DNA of 64,000 bases from Apostichopus japonicus (GCF_037975245.1 NC_092576.1:40941611-41005610), one strand, 5' to 3'; positions 1 through 12,195 are shown, numbered from the stretch's first letter. Made by a program: numbers and translations. The notes: generated by a model from the letters alone, not told the origin.

Positions 1-3000
1 CATTATTTTACTCGTCCTTATTATTGGAGCTATAGTTGGCTACAGAGGTAAGAAACACATTATGATTTTAGGCATACTTTAGATAACTTCATATAGATAA
101 CACCATTTGTTTTTGAATCGCAATCTTCACACGCTTTTTAAGACATGGAATGACTAACGTTAAGACTTTTAATGGTGTCGTACTCTCTTTTTTAAAGTTC
201 ACAAAAGGAGGACAAAACAGCTATCGATGTTTACACCAGAGGTAAGTTTAAAAAGAAAAAAAAGTTCTAAAACTTGTTTTCAATTTTGAATGGCTTTTGT
301 GAGTCCTCATTGATCATGTTAATTTTTATCAAAGGAGTGGGCTCCCGTTATTTGATTTCACGAGGATGCCGTAACTTCAAACAATTTGGAATGTGTCCTT
401 TTCTTTGTTTATGTTATCTTTGATTGAATAATTTCAGTTATCACAAGGTAATCACGAGTTAAATGCATGATTCAACAGTCTTAGTTGGATCAGTTGCAAT
501 AGTACATTAGGTAATTAACGTTAACAGAGGTTTAAAAGACAAAGGAAAAACGAAACAAAAGTAAAAGTAAATGGAACAAGGCAAAATGAAAAGAAGAAAC
601 TAAGAGAAGAAAGAAAAAAAACAAAGACAACTACAACTACAAGAGATACAAATAACTATATTACAAAGGTTAAAATATTATTACAGATTGATGCGGTAAT
701 AATATGTACAATGATATGTCTACGGCTAACGAAGTCTTAAAATGTCAATACCGTTATTTAGAGTTTCTTAAACCTGTTCTTCATTTTTTTTTTATTGTTC
801 TCAGGTTGTACCTTTGATACAAAACACAGGTACGTTTGTCTTCTCATTAACATTTAATAAATATATACAGTTACCAAGAAACAGTTTACAGAGGTTATTG
901 AAACAATACTCACTCTGAAATGTGATGTAAAGAAGGAATTTAAACTGTTTACAAAGCAAACGACTTTTGAATTCTAAGTACAAAAATAGGAAGAATGAAT
1001 ATAGCTAAGGAGAATACTGAAGCTATATCACAGAAGTTGTACAAAGTAATATATTAAGAATGATAACCCGTTATTTTTTATTCTCTCCTGACAGGATAAG
1101 AAGCAGCATTCGATTTGATATAAGAGTGTAATTTGTGCGAAATATATAAGTGATTTATCATGTGTTACATAAGGCACCATCCGGTACTCATAGCTAGTAC
1201 AGTAACTACTGTAGCCACCTGTAACACCTGTTACTGATGCACGGTTGTGGGACATGAACAGTAGTTACTGTACCAACCATGTAGTGCGAGTTCATTAATA
1301 CGCGATTCTAAAATGAAGTCGTATCTGGTCGTTGTTTGCTATAAGTGGGCCTATGGATATACCCGAACATGGCCTTTCTTCGTTCTCGGCATGACGAATT
1401 GGCGTAATTTAAAGAGAGATTTGAACTGGAATCACGCGGTAGCGTACCTCCTTTACTTCATGTCGTAGGCATTCTCAACTTCATAGGCTCCTTTTCCAGT
1501 CGCGCAGTTCTTTGTCTTACATGGGAACAAGTTAACAGCTTTGTAGTTGTTACAGTGTCAGCTGTAACACATGTTACCGTGTTACGAACACAAAGTAGTA
1601 ATTACTGATGCACGGTTGTGGGGCATGAACATCAGTTGCTGTACCAGCTATGAGTATCAGCTGAAGACAACTGTTGTTAGTAAGAATCTGCTGTGATATG
1701 ATTAAATAGTTGAAGTATGCGGTGTCTATAATATGTCTTAAATATGAATGCATTTTCAAACACATTTCAAATATAATGATATTTAGTCAGTTACGTTAAT
1801 GATTCTGTCAAGTTTAAGAATCTACGGGAGACTTTACACTTTAGATTATAGCTTTATTAACAAGTGCAATGCCTTAAGCAAAACTAGCTATAGACGCTTA
1901 TAAAAATTAGTAGCATATATTTTAACGTGTTTTGATTATCCCTTTTCAGATTCCATTTTCATCTCTGAACTGAAATCAAACTACGAAAATCTTTACAGTG
2001 CGGTCAAACCGATCCCTTTCTTACAGGGGAATTTTACAGTGCATGAACTGTATGTTGAAGGTGGCATTGAGTACCAATCAAAAGACAAAAGAAAGAAAAT
2101 TCCATGGGAACCCCTTGATTCGTATCAAAATATTTTCACCCACCAGGAACTGCTCGGTAGTAGATGGATCATTGAAGGAGGGCCAGGGTATGGCAAATCA
2201 ACGTTGTCTGTACAACTTGCGTATGAATGGTGTCAAAGAGTTGAAGGGTCATTTATGAATGAAATAGAAATATTCATTTTAATTAGACTGAGACAGTTGA
2301 AAGGAATTTCATCCATCTATGAAGCAATCAAAAGGTTTATCTTACCGATAAATTCTAAGTTTTCTGTTGATGACATTAAGGGTTTTATTGATAACAGTAA
2401 ATCTGTATTAATAATCTTAGATGGATTCGATGAATATCCAGATAGCAATTCAAACCCAAACTCAGATGTCTTTAATATTATTAAACGAACCATGTTGCCC
2501 AGTTGTAGGGTTGCATTAACAACAAGATTAGACCATCTTCCGAAAGACTACGCACCACAGACTAAACGAGTCCGGCTAACAGGATTTAAAAGTAGAGCCC
2601 AGGATGAATACATGCAAAAAGCCGTGATCGTCAACGGATATAAATCTATGGAAAACACTATTAAGGAATGGCTCCAAGATAATCCCATTCTTGGTGACCT
2701 ATGTGAGGTTCCTCTCTTCTTCGTTATGTATGCTCATCTTAGTTTAGAAAGTGACGAACTAAGAAAGTGCACTTCAGTGACCAGTTTCTTCCGATATATG
2801 ATCACATGTCTTCACAGTCATTTGAGACTAAAATTCAGAGATGAGAACGTCGACACTTTAGTTCTCAGTGAAAATTTTCATCAAGAGCTTGATAAAATAT
2901 GTTTCGAGTCACTTAATGGACATTCATATAATCCAGATATTGAAAAAGATTATCTTCTCCAGGCGCTTGGAAAAGAATTCGTTGACCAATACTTACAGAT

Positions 3001-6000
3001 TGGGATATTTCGAGAAGAAAAAGCTACTGTAGTTTCAAACGAGCCTGGGGTTCAAGCTTCTGATCACGTCAAAACTGTTTATAAACTTAGATTTTATCAC
3101 AGTCTGTTTTGTGAATGGTTTGCAGCTCATTTCCTTGCAGAAGCATTGGATAAGATGAGTTTCACGTCAGGAAACGGTAATGGACAAGGGATGTTGACAA
3201 TATTAGAAGATCTAGATCCATCTGAACTCCAATATGTTTACAGATTTGCTTGCGGAATAAATCCAAGAGCAGCAAAGCATATCTTAGAACATCTGAAGAT
3301 TGGCCATGACGGAGTCGACGCTTTTCCTATTTTGTGTATTCTGGAGCAGGTTGGCAACGTTGATACGATCATAGACAACGTCAGGGAGATTTGTGTTGGA
3401 GACGATGGTCTGCAAGTTCGAGGTCACGACGCCATTATACTTCAGAGATCTGTAGTACAACTCATGGACATCGCCACAAGTAAAGAGGTAAAATATATCG
3501 CCATTGCATGCCTTATATATTAAATCACACCACCTATACTTCAGAGATCTGTAGTACAACTCATGGACATCGCCACAAGTAAAGAGGTAAAATATATCGC
3601 CATTGCATGCCTTATATATTAAATCACACCACCTATACTTCAGAGATCTGTAGTACAACTCATGGACATCGCCACAAGTAAAGAGGTAAAATATATCGCC
3701 ATTGCATGCCTTATATATTAAATCACACCACCTATACTTCAGAGATCTGTAGTACAACTCATGGACATCGCTACAAGTAAATAGGTAAAATAAAATGCTA
3801 TGTTACATGCCTTTTATTACATCACACCGTCTATAGTTTCAGAGATAGTAATACTCATGGACATTGCTACAAATAACATTATATTTACATGCATTTTATT
3901 ACATCACACCACTATATTGCAGAGATCTGTAACACAACACATGGACATTGTTACTAGTAAGTATGTAAACTATGAGAAGATGTTGCTTACCGCAAATATT
4001 AGTAAAAGAGTCATAACATATAAGGAGAGATGTACAGTATCACGATACTCACCCTTTAAGTTTTAGCTCTGACGTCATAACTATAAAAGACCATTTTATA
4101 AATTATTGACATTCTGTTTGAATGTATAAAAATACTGTTGAGTGATTGCTTTGTAAACATTAAAACAGGTTGTAAACTTCAGACGTACAAATCAGTTTGA
4201 AATATCTATAGTGTAACGATTGTTTGTCGTTTATCTTCAAAATCATGACTTCTAGAAGGATCTTTCGTTTAATTTGTCCCGTTAGCATTGATTACAAATC
4301 AGTCCTCAAATAACAATCATGTGTATATATTTGTCTTTATAATAGATCACAATTTCCAAACTAGTACTCATCGATTGCTTCAAGCTGGTGGACATTACAG
4401 CAAATGAAATAGTGTTGTATTCTGAAGTTCGGATTCCATTGCTGAATGACGTCAAACAGTTAATGTTCGAACAGAAGGAAAGGGAATTCAATCAGCACCA
4501 TCTAGATGAGATATTCAAGTACGCTTCAAATTGCAGAAATCTGGAAGAAATCAAGTAAATATTGACTATGTCACTTATTACAGTTTACATTTTATATTTT
4601 GTACATATTTTTCCCTCAGTCCATGAAAATCATGGGCATTTAGAGGTTTTTTTGGCCTCAACAAGTTCCAATTGTGTTTTTTTCAAATGCACACCTTAAC
4701 AAGAGAAGCTTGCACCATGTATGTAGGCCTATGTATTTTAGATCCTCCTGCAAGCAGGAACTCGCGAAGAAGCCATCATTGGCTTATCAAAGCCGCAAGC
4801 TGACCGAAGTCAGTCTCTTAGATTCATATTTAACGTCCATGATTATGAATTGTCAATTGTCAACAACTCTGTAACTGGACGACATACATTAATCTTGGAG
4901 TGGCTCGAACTCGGGACCTTATGATTGAAAGGCACTGGCGTTAACCACTGAGCTAACACTCCCTATTATAACACTTTACTATGCAACCACTTGCAAGTGA
5001 CTCAATATTCAGGGACAGAAACGTACAGAGGCCTAACTTATGCAAATAAGTATTAATAACGTTAACCATTGGTTCCTAATTTCACATGCTTCATGATAAT
5101 CATTAACCTATTGCACTCATGAAAATAACATGAGTTTCTTTGGCAACACTAGTTGTATAAACATTTATTGTTCAACATGATTTGTGAAATAATGTTTATT
5201 TTATTCCAGTTTCGTATACACCTTGTTACCTTACCGGATCATTGCAGAATCGCTTCTAGGACAACTAGCTGCAAAGGATATTAAAGGTAGGCTATACTTT
5301 TCCTTTTCTTCAAAACAATTTTCTCATTTCATTTATAACATTTTTCTGCAAGTTCTATGATTTATATACCTTTTTTTCATAGATTTTATAACTTATTGCA
5401 AATACCGATGTCAATCAGTGCTACAGAAATTGGAATAAATATAATAGTTTTGAAAACAGAAAATTCAAAATCGGAAACATTCTGTAGAAGTCATGTATGT
5501 GGTAGTCATCGCATACATCTTACAGCATCGGCAATAATATGTTATTTAGAAAAAATATGCCCTTCTGAATTTATTAATAATTTTAATTTCTTTCACATCT
5601 TTCCAGTGCACTGGTTCCCGTCGGAGTCAGAATATTCTCTTGATTTAAAGTCTGGCCATTGGCAGGTACGTTAGTACATTGTACGACGAATTTACATGAA
5701 CGGTTGGATAGTTTTGCTTTGGGAACTGAATTGATAAGACGAGTCAGTGTTGATAAATGTAATTCATTCAATGTAACTAATATGGCGTATATGGAGCCAA
5801 GTCCGTGTGTATGTAGACAGCCTCCTCACTATTCCCTATAATTATATAAATTACAACAACCCTCAAATTGTATATCCAATAAGATTTCAGAACTGCTTTC
5901 TTTCTCTGCTATGAATTATCAATAAGTTACAAATTAATGCTAAATGATGAAGTCATCGTTTTAATTTGTTCTACATATTCATATCCATTTGATACTTTCT

Positions 6001-7092
6001 TTACCGTTTATGGTCTGTGTAATTTGTTACGATTAACTTGCTATATCAGACGTAAAAACGCCGAAGACATCACTTTAGCAGTTTTATATCCTTATCCTTT
6101 TAATAAAGTAAAACATTATAATATTGAAACGTCTCGAATGATTTGTCTTGTTCTTTTCCTTCCACAGCAATTTGAAGGTTCTCCTCACGTGACACAACAC
6201 GAGTATAGTAAAGTGGTAAGAGTCTTTAGACAACACTTTTGAGATTGTATTCGTTCTATGAGATCTTAAAGAATACCAACATATATGGAAGGCTGGTACG
6301 ACGATAATGTACTAGGCAGAATCACCCGCGCAGTTCGTTGTCTTACATGAGAACAAGTTAACAGCTTTGTAGTTGTTACAGTGCCACCTGTAACACTTGT
6401 TACACATGTTACGAACACAAAGTAGTCATTACTGATGCACAGTTGTGGGACATGAACAGTAGTTGCTGTACCTGCTATGAGTATCGGCTGGCAGAATGAC
6501 GTTAGTCCCAATATCAAAATAACCCAAACCCAAACCACACTTTAGTGCTTGTTCTTTATTTTGAAAATTACTTCCTTCTGCGTTTACTCACATAGGTATT
6601 CAAATGCATCGAGGGTCTAATTATAGATAAGAATTTGCGCGTTATGATATTTTGGTTTATGTGTTTTGTTTTTGGTCATTTATTGAGCTTTTCTTCTAAC
6701 TTCATGTATTTTCGCAGCTTTTTTTGTGTCACTGAATGGGAAGTGTTTTTCCCCCTTCTTCTTCTTCTAACCTGTATGTTATCAATCTGACTATATTTCC
6801 CCATATCGGCTCATATCGTTTAATATTCATTTTCGAACCGTTCGTTGATTGCATTGAATGCTTCCTCATGTATACTTTCGATTTCTTATTAAATAACTAT
6901 TCGCTTTAGCAAGAGAACTCGTTTAAAAAAATGTCTCACTATAGCATGATATATTTATTCTTCATATTTCATAATTGACATATTTTGTGAAAATTCTTAG
7001 CATTTATTAGTCTGAAACTAACATATTTCGTTTCACGTTTTCCACAGGCTACAACCTTCCGTGCATTGCAGGACTCAAGTCCCGGACACTGA
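1..7092 (+). CDS. Membrane-anchored NACHT-domain (NLR-type) protein, 5' end outside window
   Basis: Coding exons that join in frame: 1-47, 198-241, 805-829, 1950-3487, 4346-4554, 5210-5286, 5607-5665, 6168-6215, 7048-7092 (TGA). All introns are GT-AG and the joined frame gives about 696 residues without a stop. The first exon encodes a hydrophobic segment (IILLVLIIGAIVGYR) followed by a basic stretch (HKRRTK), which reads as a transmembrane helix plus stop-transfer. The large exon holds the NACHT module: Walker A GGPGYGKST (residues 115-123 of this partial product), Walker B LIILDGFDE (192-200), a sensor-like ALTTRLD, a PLFF winged-helix motif, and FYHSLFCEWFAAHFLAE near 420, which matches the conserved end of the NLR helical region. 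NLRs are intracellular ATP-dependent sensors; here the module would face the cytosol below a membrane anchor. The extracellular part must lie upstream of the window. The C-terminal 140 or so residues show only weak LRR-like helices. The 25-nt exon 805-829 is inferred from phase and splice signals. Confidence 0.85.
830..1949 (+). repeat. NACHT-gene intron with two copies of a dispersed hairpin-forming repeat
   Basis: The intron holds no further exon that I can support. Two copies of a repeat occur at about 1140-1280 and 1500-1665; a third lies at 6328-6490. They share TTACTGATGCACGGTTGTGG and a following CATGAACA..AGTTNCTGTACC block. The first copy contains a perfect 16-bp inverted repeat (GTACAGTAACTACTGT at 1197-1212 and its complement at 1258-1273) with a 45-nt spacer. 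It looks like a short non-autonomous element, family not recognised. Confidence 0.6.
3437..3975 (+). repeat. 99-bp junction-spanning tandem repeat creating candidate 42-nt microexons in the NACHT gene
   Basis: Units start at 3437, 3536, 3635, 3734, 3833 and about 3914. The first unit is the last 51 nt of the main NACHT exon plus the first 48 nt of its intron. Copies 2-4 are nearly identical and keep TACTTCAG before AGATCTGTAG and the donor AG|GTAAAA. Each therefore offers a candidate exon of exactly 42 nt (3545-3586, 3644-3685, 3743-3784, 3923-3964) encoding RSVVQLMDIATSKE or a variant, entering and leaving in phase 0. Copy 4 ends in AAATAG, so its last codon is an in-frame stop. Copy 5 (from 3842) is decayed and stops at once. 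Splice use of the copies is inferred and the polypyrimidine tracts are weak. Confidence 0.85.
4731..4963 (-). mobile_element. tRNA-derived SINE, copy 1
   Basis: Read on the minus strand it begins GGGAGTGTTAGCTCAGTGG (A-box-like), then has GAGTTCGAGCCACTCC (B-box-like, with the complementary acceptor end). A body follows containing CTTCGGTCAGCTTGCGGC and TTTGATAAGCCAATGA, ending near GGATCTAAAATACAT. The same 230-bp structure occurs at 60838-61068, so this is a dispersed tRNA-derived SINE. It sits in the NACHT-gene intron between 4555 and 5209, antisense to the gene. Confidence 0.85.
6328..6490 (+). repeat. Third copy of the dispersed hairpin repeat
   Basis: This copy lies in the intron between 6216 and 7047 and aligns along its length to 1500-1665, from GCGCAGTTC through CTATGAGTATC. 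It has the same orientation in the same gene. I see nothing else in this intron. Confidence 0.6.
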
Positions 7093-7334
7093 GTGTCTTC
7101 ACTTTTGGAAATCGATCACATTTGGAACAATTCTCTTAAAATCAAAGTGTATTTTTCATGTATATTTTTTTCCATTTTATGGACGGTATATCCATCTTAT
7201 TTTTCGCCGAAATCTGCTTAAATTCTATTACCATCACCTTCACATTGCATATCACACATATAAGTCATTGAAACGATATCAAAGCGAACTTTGTACTAAT
7301 AACAATTTGAATCCCAGCATCTTTACATTTTGAA

Positions 7335-7466
7335 AGGAGAAATGAATGTTGTAAAGAAAAAATGAATTCTGTAAAGAAAATATGAATTTTGTACAGAAAA
7401 AAAGAATTTTGTAAAGAAAAAAATGAATTTTGTAAAGAAAAAAAAAGGAATTTTATAAGAAAAATA
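7335..7466. repeat. 22-bp AG-rich tandem repeat
   Basis: About six copies of a unit of the form GAATTTTGTAAAGAAAAAAAT lie some 240 bp past the NACHT-gene stop codon. They may be within its 3' untranslated region or just beyond it. No coding meaning is apparent. Confidence 0.75.
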
Positions 7467-9889
7467 ATGTATTTTGTATTTCAAAATGATTGCAAAAGAA
7501 ACTCACTACGCGGTTGTTATCTTTGCCGTTTTTATATGTTATGACTTTGGTTTTAGAAGTTTGGATCAAAAATTATTCCATTGAATAGAAATGTTGCTGT
7601 AACGGCAAATTTCAACTACTGCCAGATCATATTATTGATGCTAGTATTATTAATTTAAAAAAAAATCCACTTTAAAATTGCTTCACTGGTCAAATATCAA
7701 TCACCCGTTTCCACAGTTGGCTAGAAAAGACCACGAAGAGAGGAATACAAACATTGCATTTAATGATTATCAAATTAAATAATTCATTAAATTATGCTGC
7801 ATATTGTTTTAATATATTTTTTTGTATTTACTTCGCAAGACCAACGTTTTACGTATATATTCATTAGAAACTGATATGTTTGATAATGTAAGACTAAAAA
7901 ACGTTTACGTTGAGTAATGGTTATTCTGGTTAAGAACGGATAATTTTCAAAATTTCTTTGAGCTCTTCACTAATACCCCCAAGCATGCAGTTCAATGTGT
8001 TCTTCATATTTTAAAAGCAAAGCAGCTTCTTTAATCATATGATATTTAATTTACATATCTTCAGTTTAATCTTGTGTAAATATCGTCTAAACTGATTTTA
8101 ACACACACACACACTTTGAACTTTGATTTACTAGCAACTTCACTTTGTATTCTAATGATGTATTTCTTATTTATGGTAGGCGAGTAAAGCGAGTGTATAA
8201 ATACTGTATGGTGATATTCCAATCCTATCATATAACCAGGCCCTTACATACATCAACAGTATCAATAACACACATCCTTGCATGAATCCAATAAACAGTA
8301 TATCCAAAGCAAATATGAACATAACATTGTTACCCTTAACACGGGTACGAGCATGTGACTGCAATAGACATAGCTACAGGTACATAGCCAGTATTTGTGG
8401 TGTGAAGACGCAAATCCACCCCCACTTCTTATGAGTCATAAAATCGATATATAATTAACCCCTCTATTTGGTGACGTTTCATGTCACGATAGACACTCTA
8501 CCTCAGGGGATCAACCACTTTTTCTATAGTAGGAAAGGTAAGATGTTATGTCGTCCAAGGGCTATTTTGGGGGTTAAAAAAGGGTGCGATATTTTGCCAT
8601 TTTTTGAAACAATGCCGAAGAATTTTCGACTGTATTTGTTGTTATTTTCTTATGTACTGTACTTTACGTGCGGACATATATTTGCTCGCCCCTTTTGTAC
8701 TCTAAAGTTTCTGTGTGGAACGTCCCCTCACCCCATCCCCGTGCTCCCCGTGCTCCCATCCCGTCTGGCTACGCCACTGTATATAACAATATAGATAATG
8801 GTATAAAATAGTTAAATTCACGGCGAGAATGCTACAGTGTGATTGATAGCAGATGAAACTGCTAATAACCGTATCCATGCTATTACAGGATATTTAGGCC
8901 ATTAACAGCTCGAAAATCCTATTTAAATACAATGCAATGTAAATAGTGATACAAATGTTAAATGCGACGATACAAATAAACGAACCGTACTTTGACTGAA
9001 TAATTGAACGACGGATATTTTGTAATTTGTAAACACATGGAATCTAAACAAGTTTATGTCATTGTTGTCTTTAGTTTATCATCCGATCATCGTTTTAATT
9101 ATATGTAAGGTATTTGCCAAATTGATCATATTAACAGCAAAACACAAAAGAAAAATCTTGAAATTTTAACAACGATTGGATAAGTTATGTAATTATATTC
9201 AATACAGGCATATACTCGAATCAATGAGATACTTTTCATAAATGAATGATTGAATTATTATGTAAATAATTTGACCAAAAAAATGTTTAGCAAATAATAG
9301 ACACACTCATCGTTTCGACCGACATTCCTTCCTCACTCCCATCTCATACCTTGCCCTTCCTCTCCCCTGGCTTACCCCTTTCTGTAAAGTTCCCATATTG
9401 CTATCATCCTCGCTTCAGCTTGGATATAAAGCAAAAGTATGTAGAACTTGCACTATTCAGCATGTATGGTTTGACAAGGATGTATATATATTGATTTGTA
9501 CAGAAACAGCAAGTATTTGTAGCTACGTTATAATAACAATGACAGAAAGAAGTCCTTTAAATAAAAATTCAATGCTAATAGTTGTAATTGTTATATTTCT
9601 ATGAATCGCTAACAATATAGGTGGCTGTTACGAGAAGCGAACCCTTGATTTTCGACTAACTTAAACCGAAATGGAAACACCTCGACCTAATGAGAACAAA
9701 AGATTTTATTACGAAGCGAAAACAATTCGAACGATCGCATCAATTTACAATCAATAGGTAATTGTAACGACGAAAGTGAAATAAGATTACGCTGACAATA
9801 ACCAATTTTCATAAAAATCATGATGTATTTATATCTTAAATAAATCATTTGTATCTATAGTCTAAAGTGAATATGACTTCGGGAAAAAA
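7467..9889. other. Intergenic AT-rich tract without recognisable gene
   Basis: I find no supported exon here. It contains an (AC)6 run near 8101. A GC-richer segment at about 8480-8780 ends in CTGGCTACGCCACTG at 8765-8779, which resembles the terminus of a hAT-type MITE, but no matching left end is visible. Confidence 0.4.
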
Positions 9890-10045
9890 GTATAGCGCCA
9901 TGGTTATTTGGATAGAGGCGTGAACGTTTGAAACTGTGAAACGTAGTAACGTGGGAGTTCGTGGGTTCGATCCTTGGCCGGCCAAAGTAATTAAGGTGGG
10001 TTTTTCATGTGGGAAAAATACACAGTTTCCCACATGAAATGTTTA
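9890..10045 (+). mobile_element. tRNA-like SINE candidate with 3' hairpin
   Basis: TATAGCGCCATGG resembles a pol III A box. GGTTCGATCC at 9964-9973 is a perfect B box, about 60 bp downstream. A perfect 14-bp inverted repeat follows (TTTCATGTGGGAAA at 10003-10016, complement at 10026-10039). It is not the same SINE family as the copies at 4731 and 60838. There is only one copy in the window, so the call rests on the promoter boxes. Confidence 0.4.
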
Positions 10046-10530
10046 CCCCAACGCAAACACGCACACACACACACCCACACACTCACAAAATCTAAATGAT
10101 CTAAAACATGTACATTGCATAGCCACCCGCCGTGAAATTTAAGTTGTATACATCATTCGGTATAATTCACCAACATACAGATGTGACTGCCTAGATATTG
10201 TAAATTAACTGACTTTCAGACCAATTAGGCTAATATAAATTAACTGCAATAAAACTAATAGAGGACAGCATAGTATTTTCAAGCTTTCACAGTAATGACT
10301 GCTTAAGAAGTTGATGCTTTGGCAATATTAAATTAAATTCCTAAAATCTCAAAAACTTCCCTTTTCCCGTTTTACCATTCTCCAAGCATGTTCGGAGCAT
10401 TCTATATACATATTTATAGCTTGGGATTTATGATCAATTATACAATTGTCAAATTGTCTATAGGCTACCATCGACGTTTCTCTACATTCCACGTATTAAG
10501 AACTTTGTTGTATATAGATATGCAGTATTC

Positions 10531-10813
10531 CAAGCGCGAAGCGAGGAATTTGCCAAGGGAGGGGCCAAGCTTGTATGCAAACTATCAGAGCCGTATATAC
10601 GGCTCTGCAAACTATCTAAATGTAGCGCCACCATATTCGGCGCGAAGCGTAAAAGAAAATTTTATCTGAAAATGCCTCCCAGATCGCTGGAAATGGCACT
10701 TCCCAGGCCTTGTAAGTTGCATCTAAGCATTTTCTAGTTTAAAAATTACTAAAAAATATGCTCAAGGGGGGGGGGGGTCGCCCCTTCGCCCCCCCCCCTT
10801 GGCTAGGCGCCTG
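10531..10813 (-). mobile_element. hAT-like MITE (CAGGCGCGTAGCC family), complete copy
   Basis: This is the reverse orientation of the element at 58538-58833. It shares the internal palindromic AGAGCCGTATATACGGCTCT, GCGCGAAGCG and GATCGCTGGAAATGGC. The termini are CAAGCGCGAAGC and CTAGGCGCCTG. The flanks CAGTATTC (10523-10530) and CAGTATCA (10814-10821) look like a decayed 8-bp target-site duplication. A poly-G/poly-C stretch lies near its right end. Confidence 0.75.
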
Positions 10814-11299
10814 CAGTATCATGATTACTTTGGAAATGTCTATCGTCAAAGCCGAGAAAAAATGAAACTGAGGTCGCACGTCCTTTGTAAAATTGTCACG
10901 CAGTATGAGTATTTAGAGTCCATACATGAGATTGTCACTGGGAAACTAGCACATACATAGCCTTTTATATTTTTATATAAACTATTAACTAATAATATGT
11001 TATGTCGCACGCGTATATTGTAAGTAGTAGGATGAATGCATGTAATTAACCTGAATAAATAAGTACACAAGAAACGAATGTATACATTAACCATTTATTC
11101 TGTGTCTTCCTTGGTCAGTACCCATATCACAACTGTTCTCATTCATATCTTATATTATATAGTAATATAAATAAGGCAGACTCAGCAGGAGTCTGGAAGG
11201 GTCACAAGCTGACCCTATTGGTATGTAGGTTGCAGGCATATGGCATACAGTGATATTATACGGTGAGTAATAATGGTCGATTAGATAATAACTAATATA

Positions 11300-11438
11300 T
11301 CACATTGGTAGAAACGGAGGGTGGTATAATGCAGAATTAGTTTGCTTTATGTTACGTTCACACAAAAATTGTTTTAACTCATGTGATACAAATTGTGATC
11401 CATTGTCTGTCACATTTTCCTCAGGAAACCCTTCTCTG
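11300..11438 (-). pseudogene. Retrotransposon integrase core fragment
   Basis: On the minus strand a stop-free stretch of about 45 codons reads EGFPEENVTDNGSQFVS, then a HELKQFL block and SALYHPP. This matches the part of the rve integrase core around the second catalytic Asp (TDNGSQF) typical of Ty3/Gypsy-like elements. It ends at a stop codon and only this piece of the enzyme is present. It is bracketed by a direct repeat of about 29 bp (11275-11303 and 11441-11469). Confidence 0.7.
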
Positions 11439-11739
11439 CTGGTCGATTAGATGATAACTAATATATCACAGAATATTGTTGCAAGTATAGCGTACGTCCG
11501 AGGAAGGGGCGATTGCAGGAGTTTAAAACGGCAGGGGGTGTGGCCATCATGGAGGTCATCTTTGTAGAAGGGTGTCTGGGGTCCTCCGCCAGAAAGAAAT
11601 TAGACGAGAATTTGTGAATTTGAATTTGAAGACTATGCATAAGGATTGTAATTAGGTCTACACGGACGTATACAGGTGTGTAAGCTGTTATTTTACCAGT
11701 CGCGTATCCAGGGGGGTGTTGGGGGCGCACGTCCCGGGT

Positions 11740-11850
11740 AAGAAAAAGAGGAGAGAAAAAAAGAGAAGAAAAAATAGGGGGAAAAAAGGAGGAGTAGAGG
11801 GAGGAAGGAAAAAGAAAAAGAAGAAAGAGAGAAAAAGGAGAAAAGGAGGG
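11740..11850. other. Purine-rich (GA/GAA) low-complexity tract
   Basis: The plus strand is almost entirely G and A for about 110 bp, following a segment with CAGTCGCGTATCCAGGGGG at 11697-11715 that resembles a hAT-type terminus. The opposite-strand frame of Ser/Phe/Leu codons is a composition artefact. Confidence 0.6.
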
Positions 11851-12195
11851 AGTAGAAGCTAGGAAACGTCAAGACACCGGGAAGAGAAAGAGGAACAGTG
11901 ACATCATTACAGCGCTGAACCCTATTATACACACAGGGTAGCCAGTGACGGTTCGAGGGAGGGGAAGGGGCGTGACCGACAACTCCAATTTCGACGTTTC
12001 CATATTTCCTCTCTCACTAATGTATCTCTCTATATATATACTATATAAGGTCTGTCATAACGCGTGTGTGTGTGTATGGACGCCTTAAACACATGAAACC
12101 AACTTTGTGGTCTGGAACTCGACCGAGTCTTCGGGTAACATGACGCATTTCGGGAAGGGTCGACCGCACCCCCGACCCCCCGACCCCCCGACCCC

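Noticed and set aside
3284-3757. Minus-strand 157-codon open frame with a repeated 33-residue block
   Set aside because: It is produced by the 99-bp tandem repeat (a multiple of three) read antisense to the NACHT exon; there is no domain and the plus-strand gene explains the sequence.
11693-11932. Minus-strand frame rich in Ser, Phe and Leu
   Set aside because: It is the complement of the purine-rich tract and has no other support.
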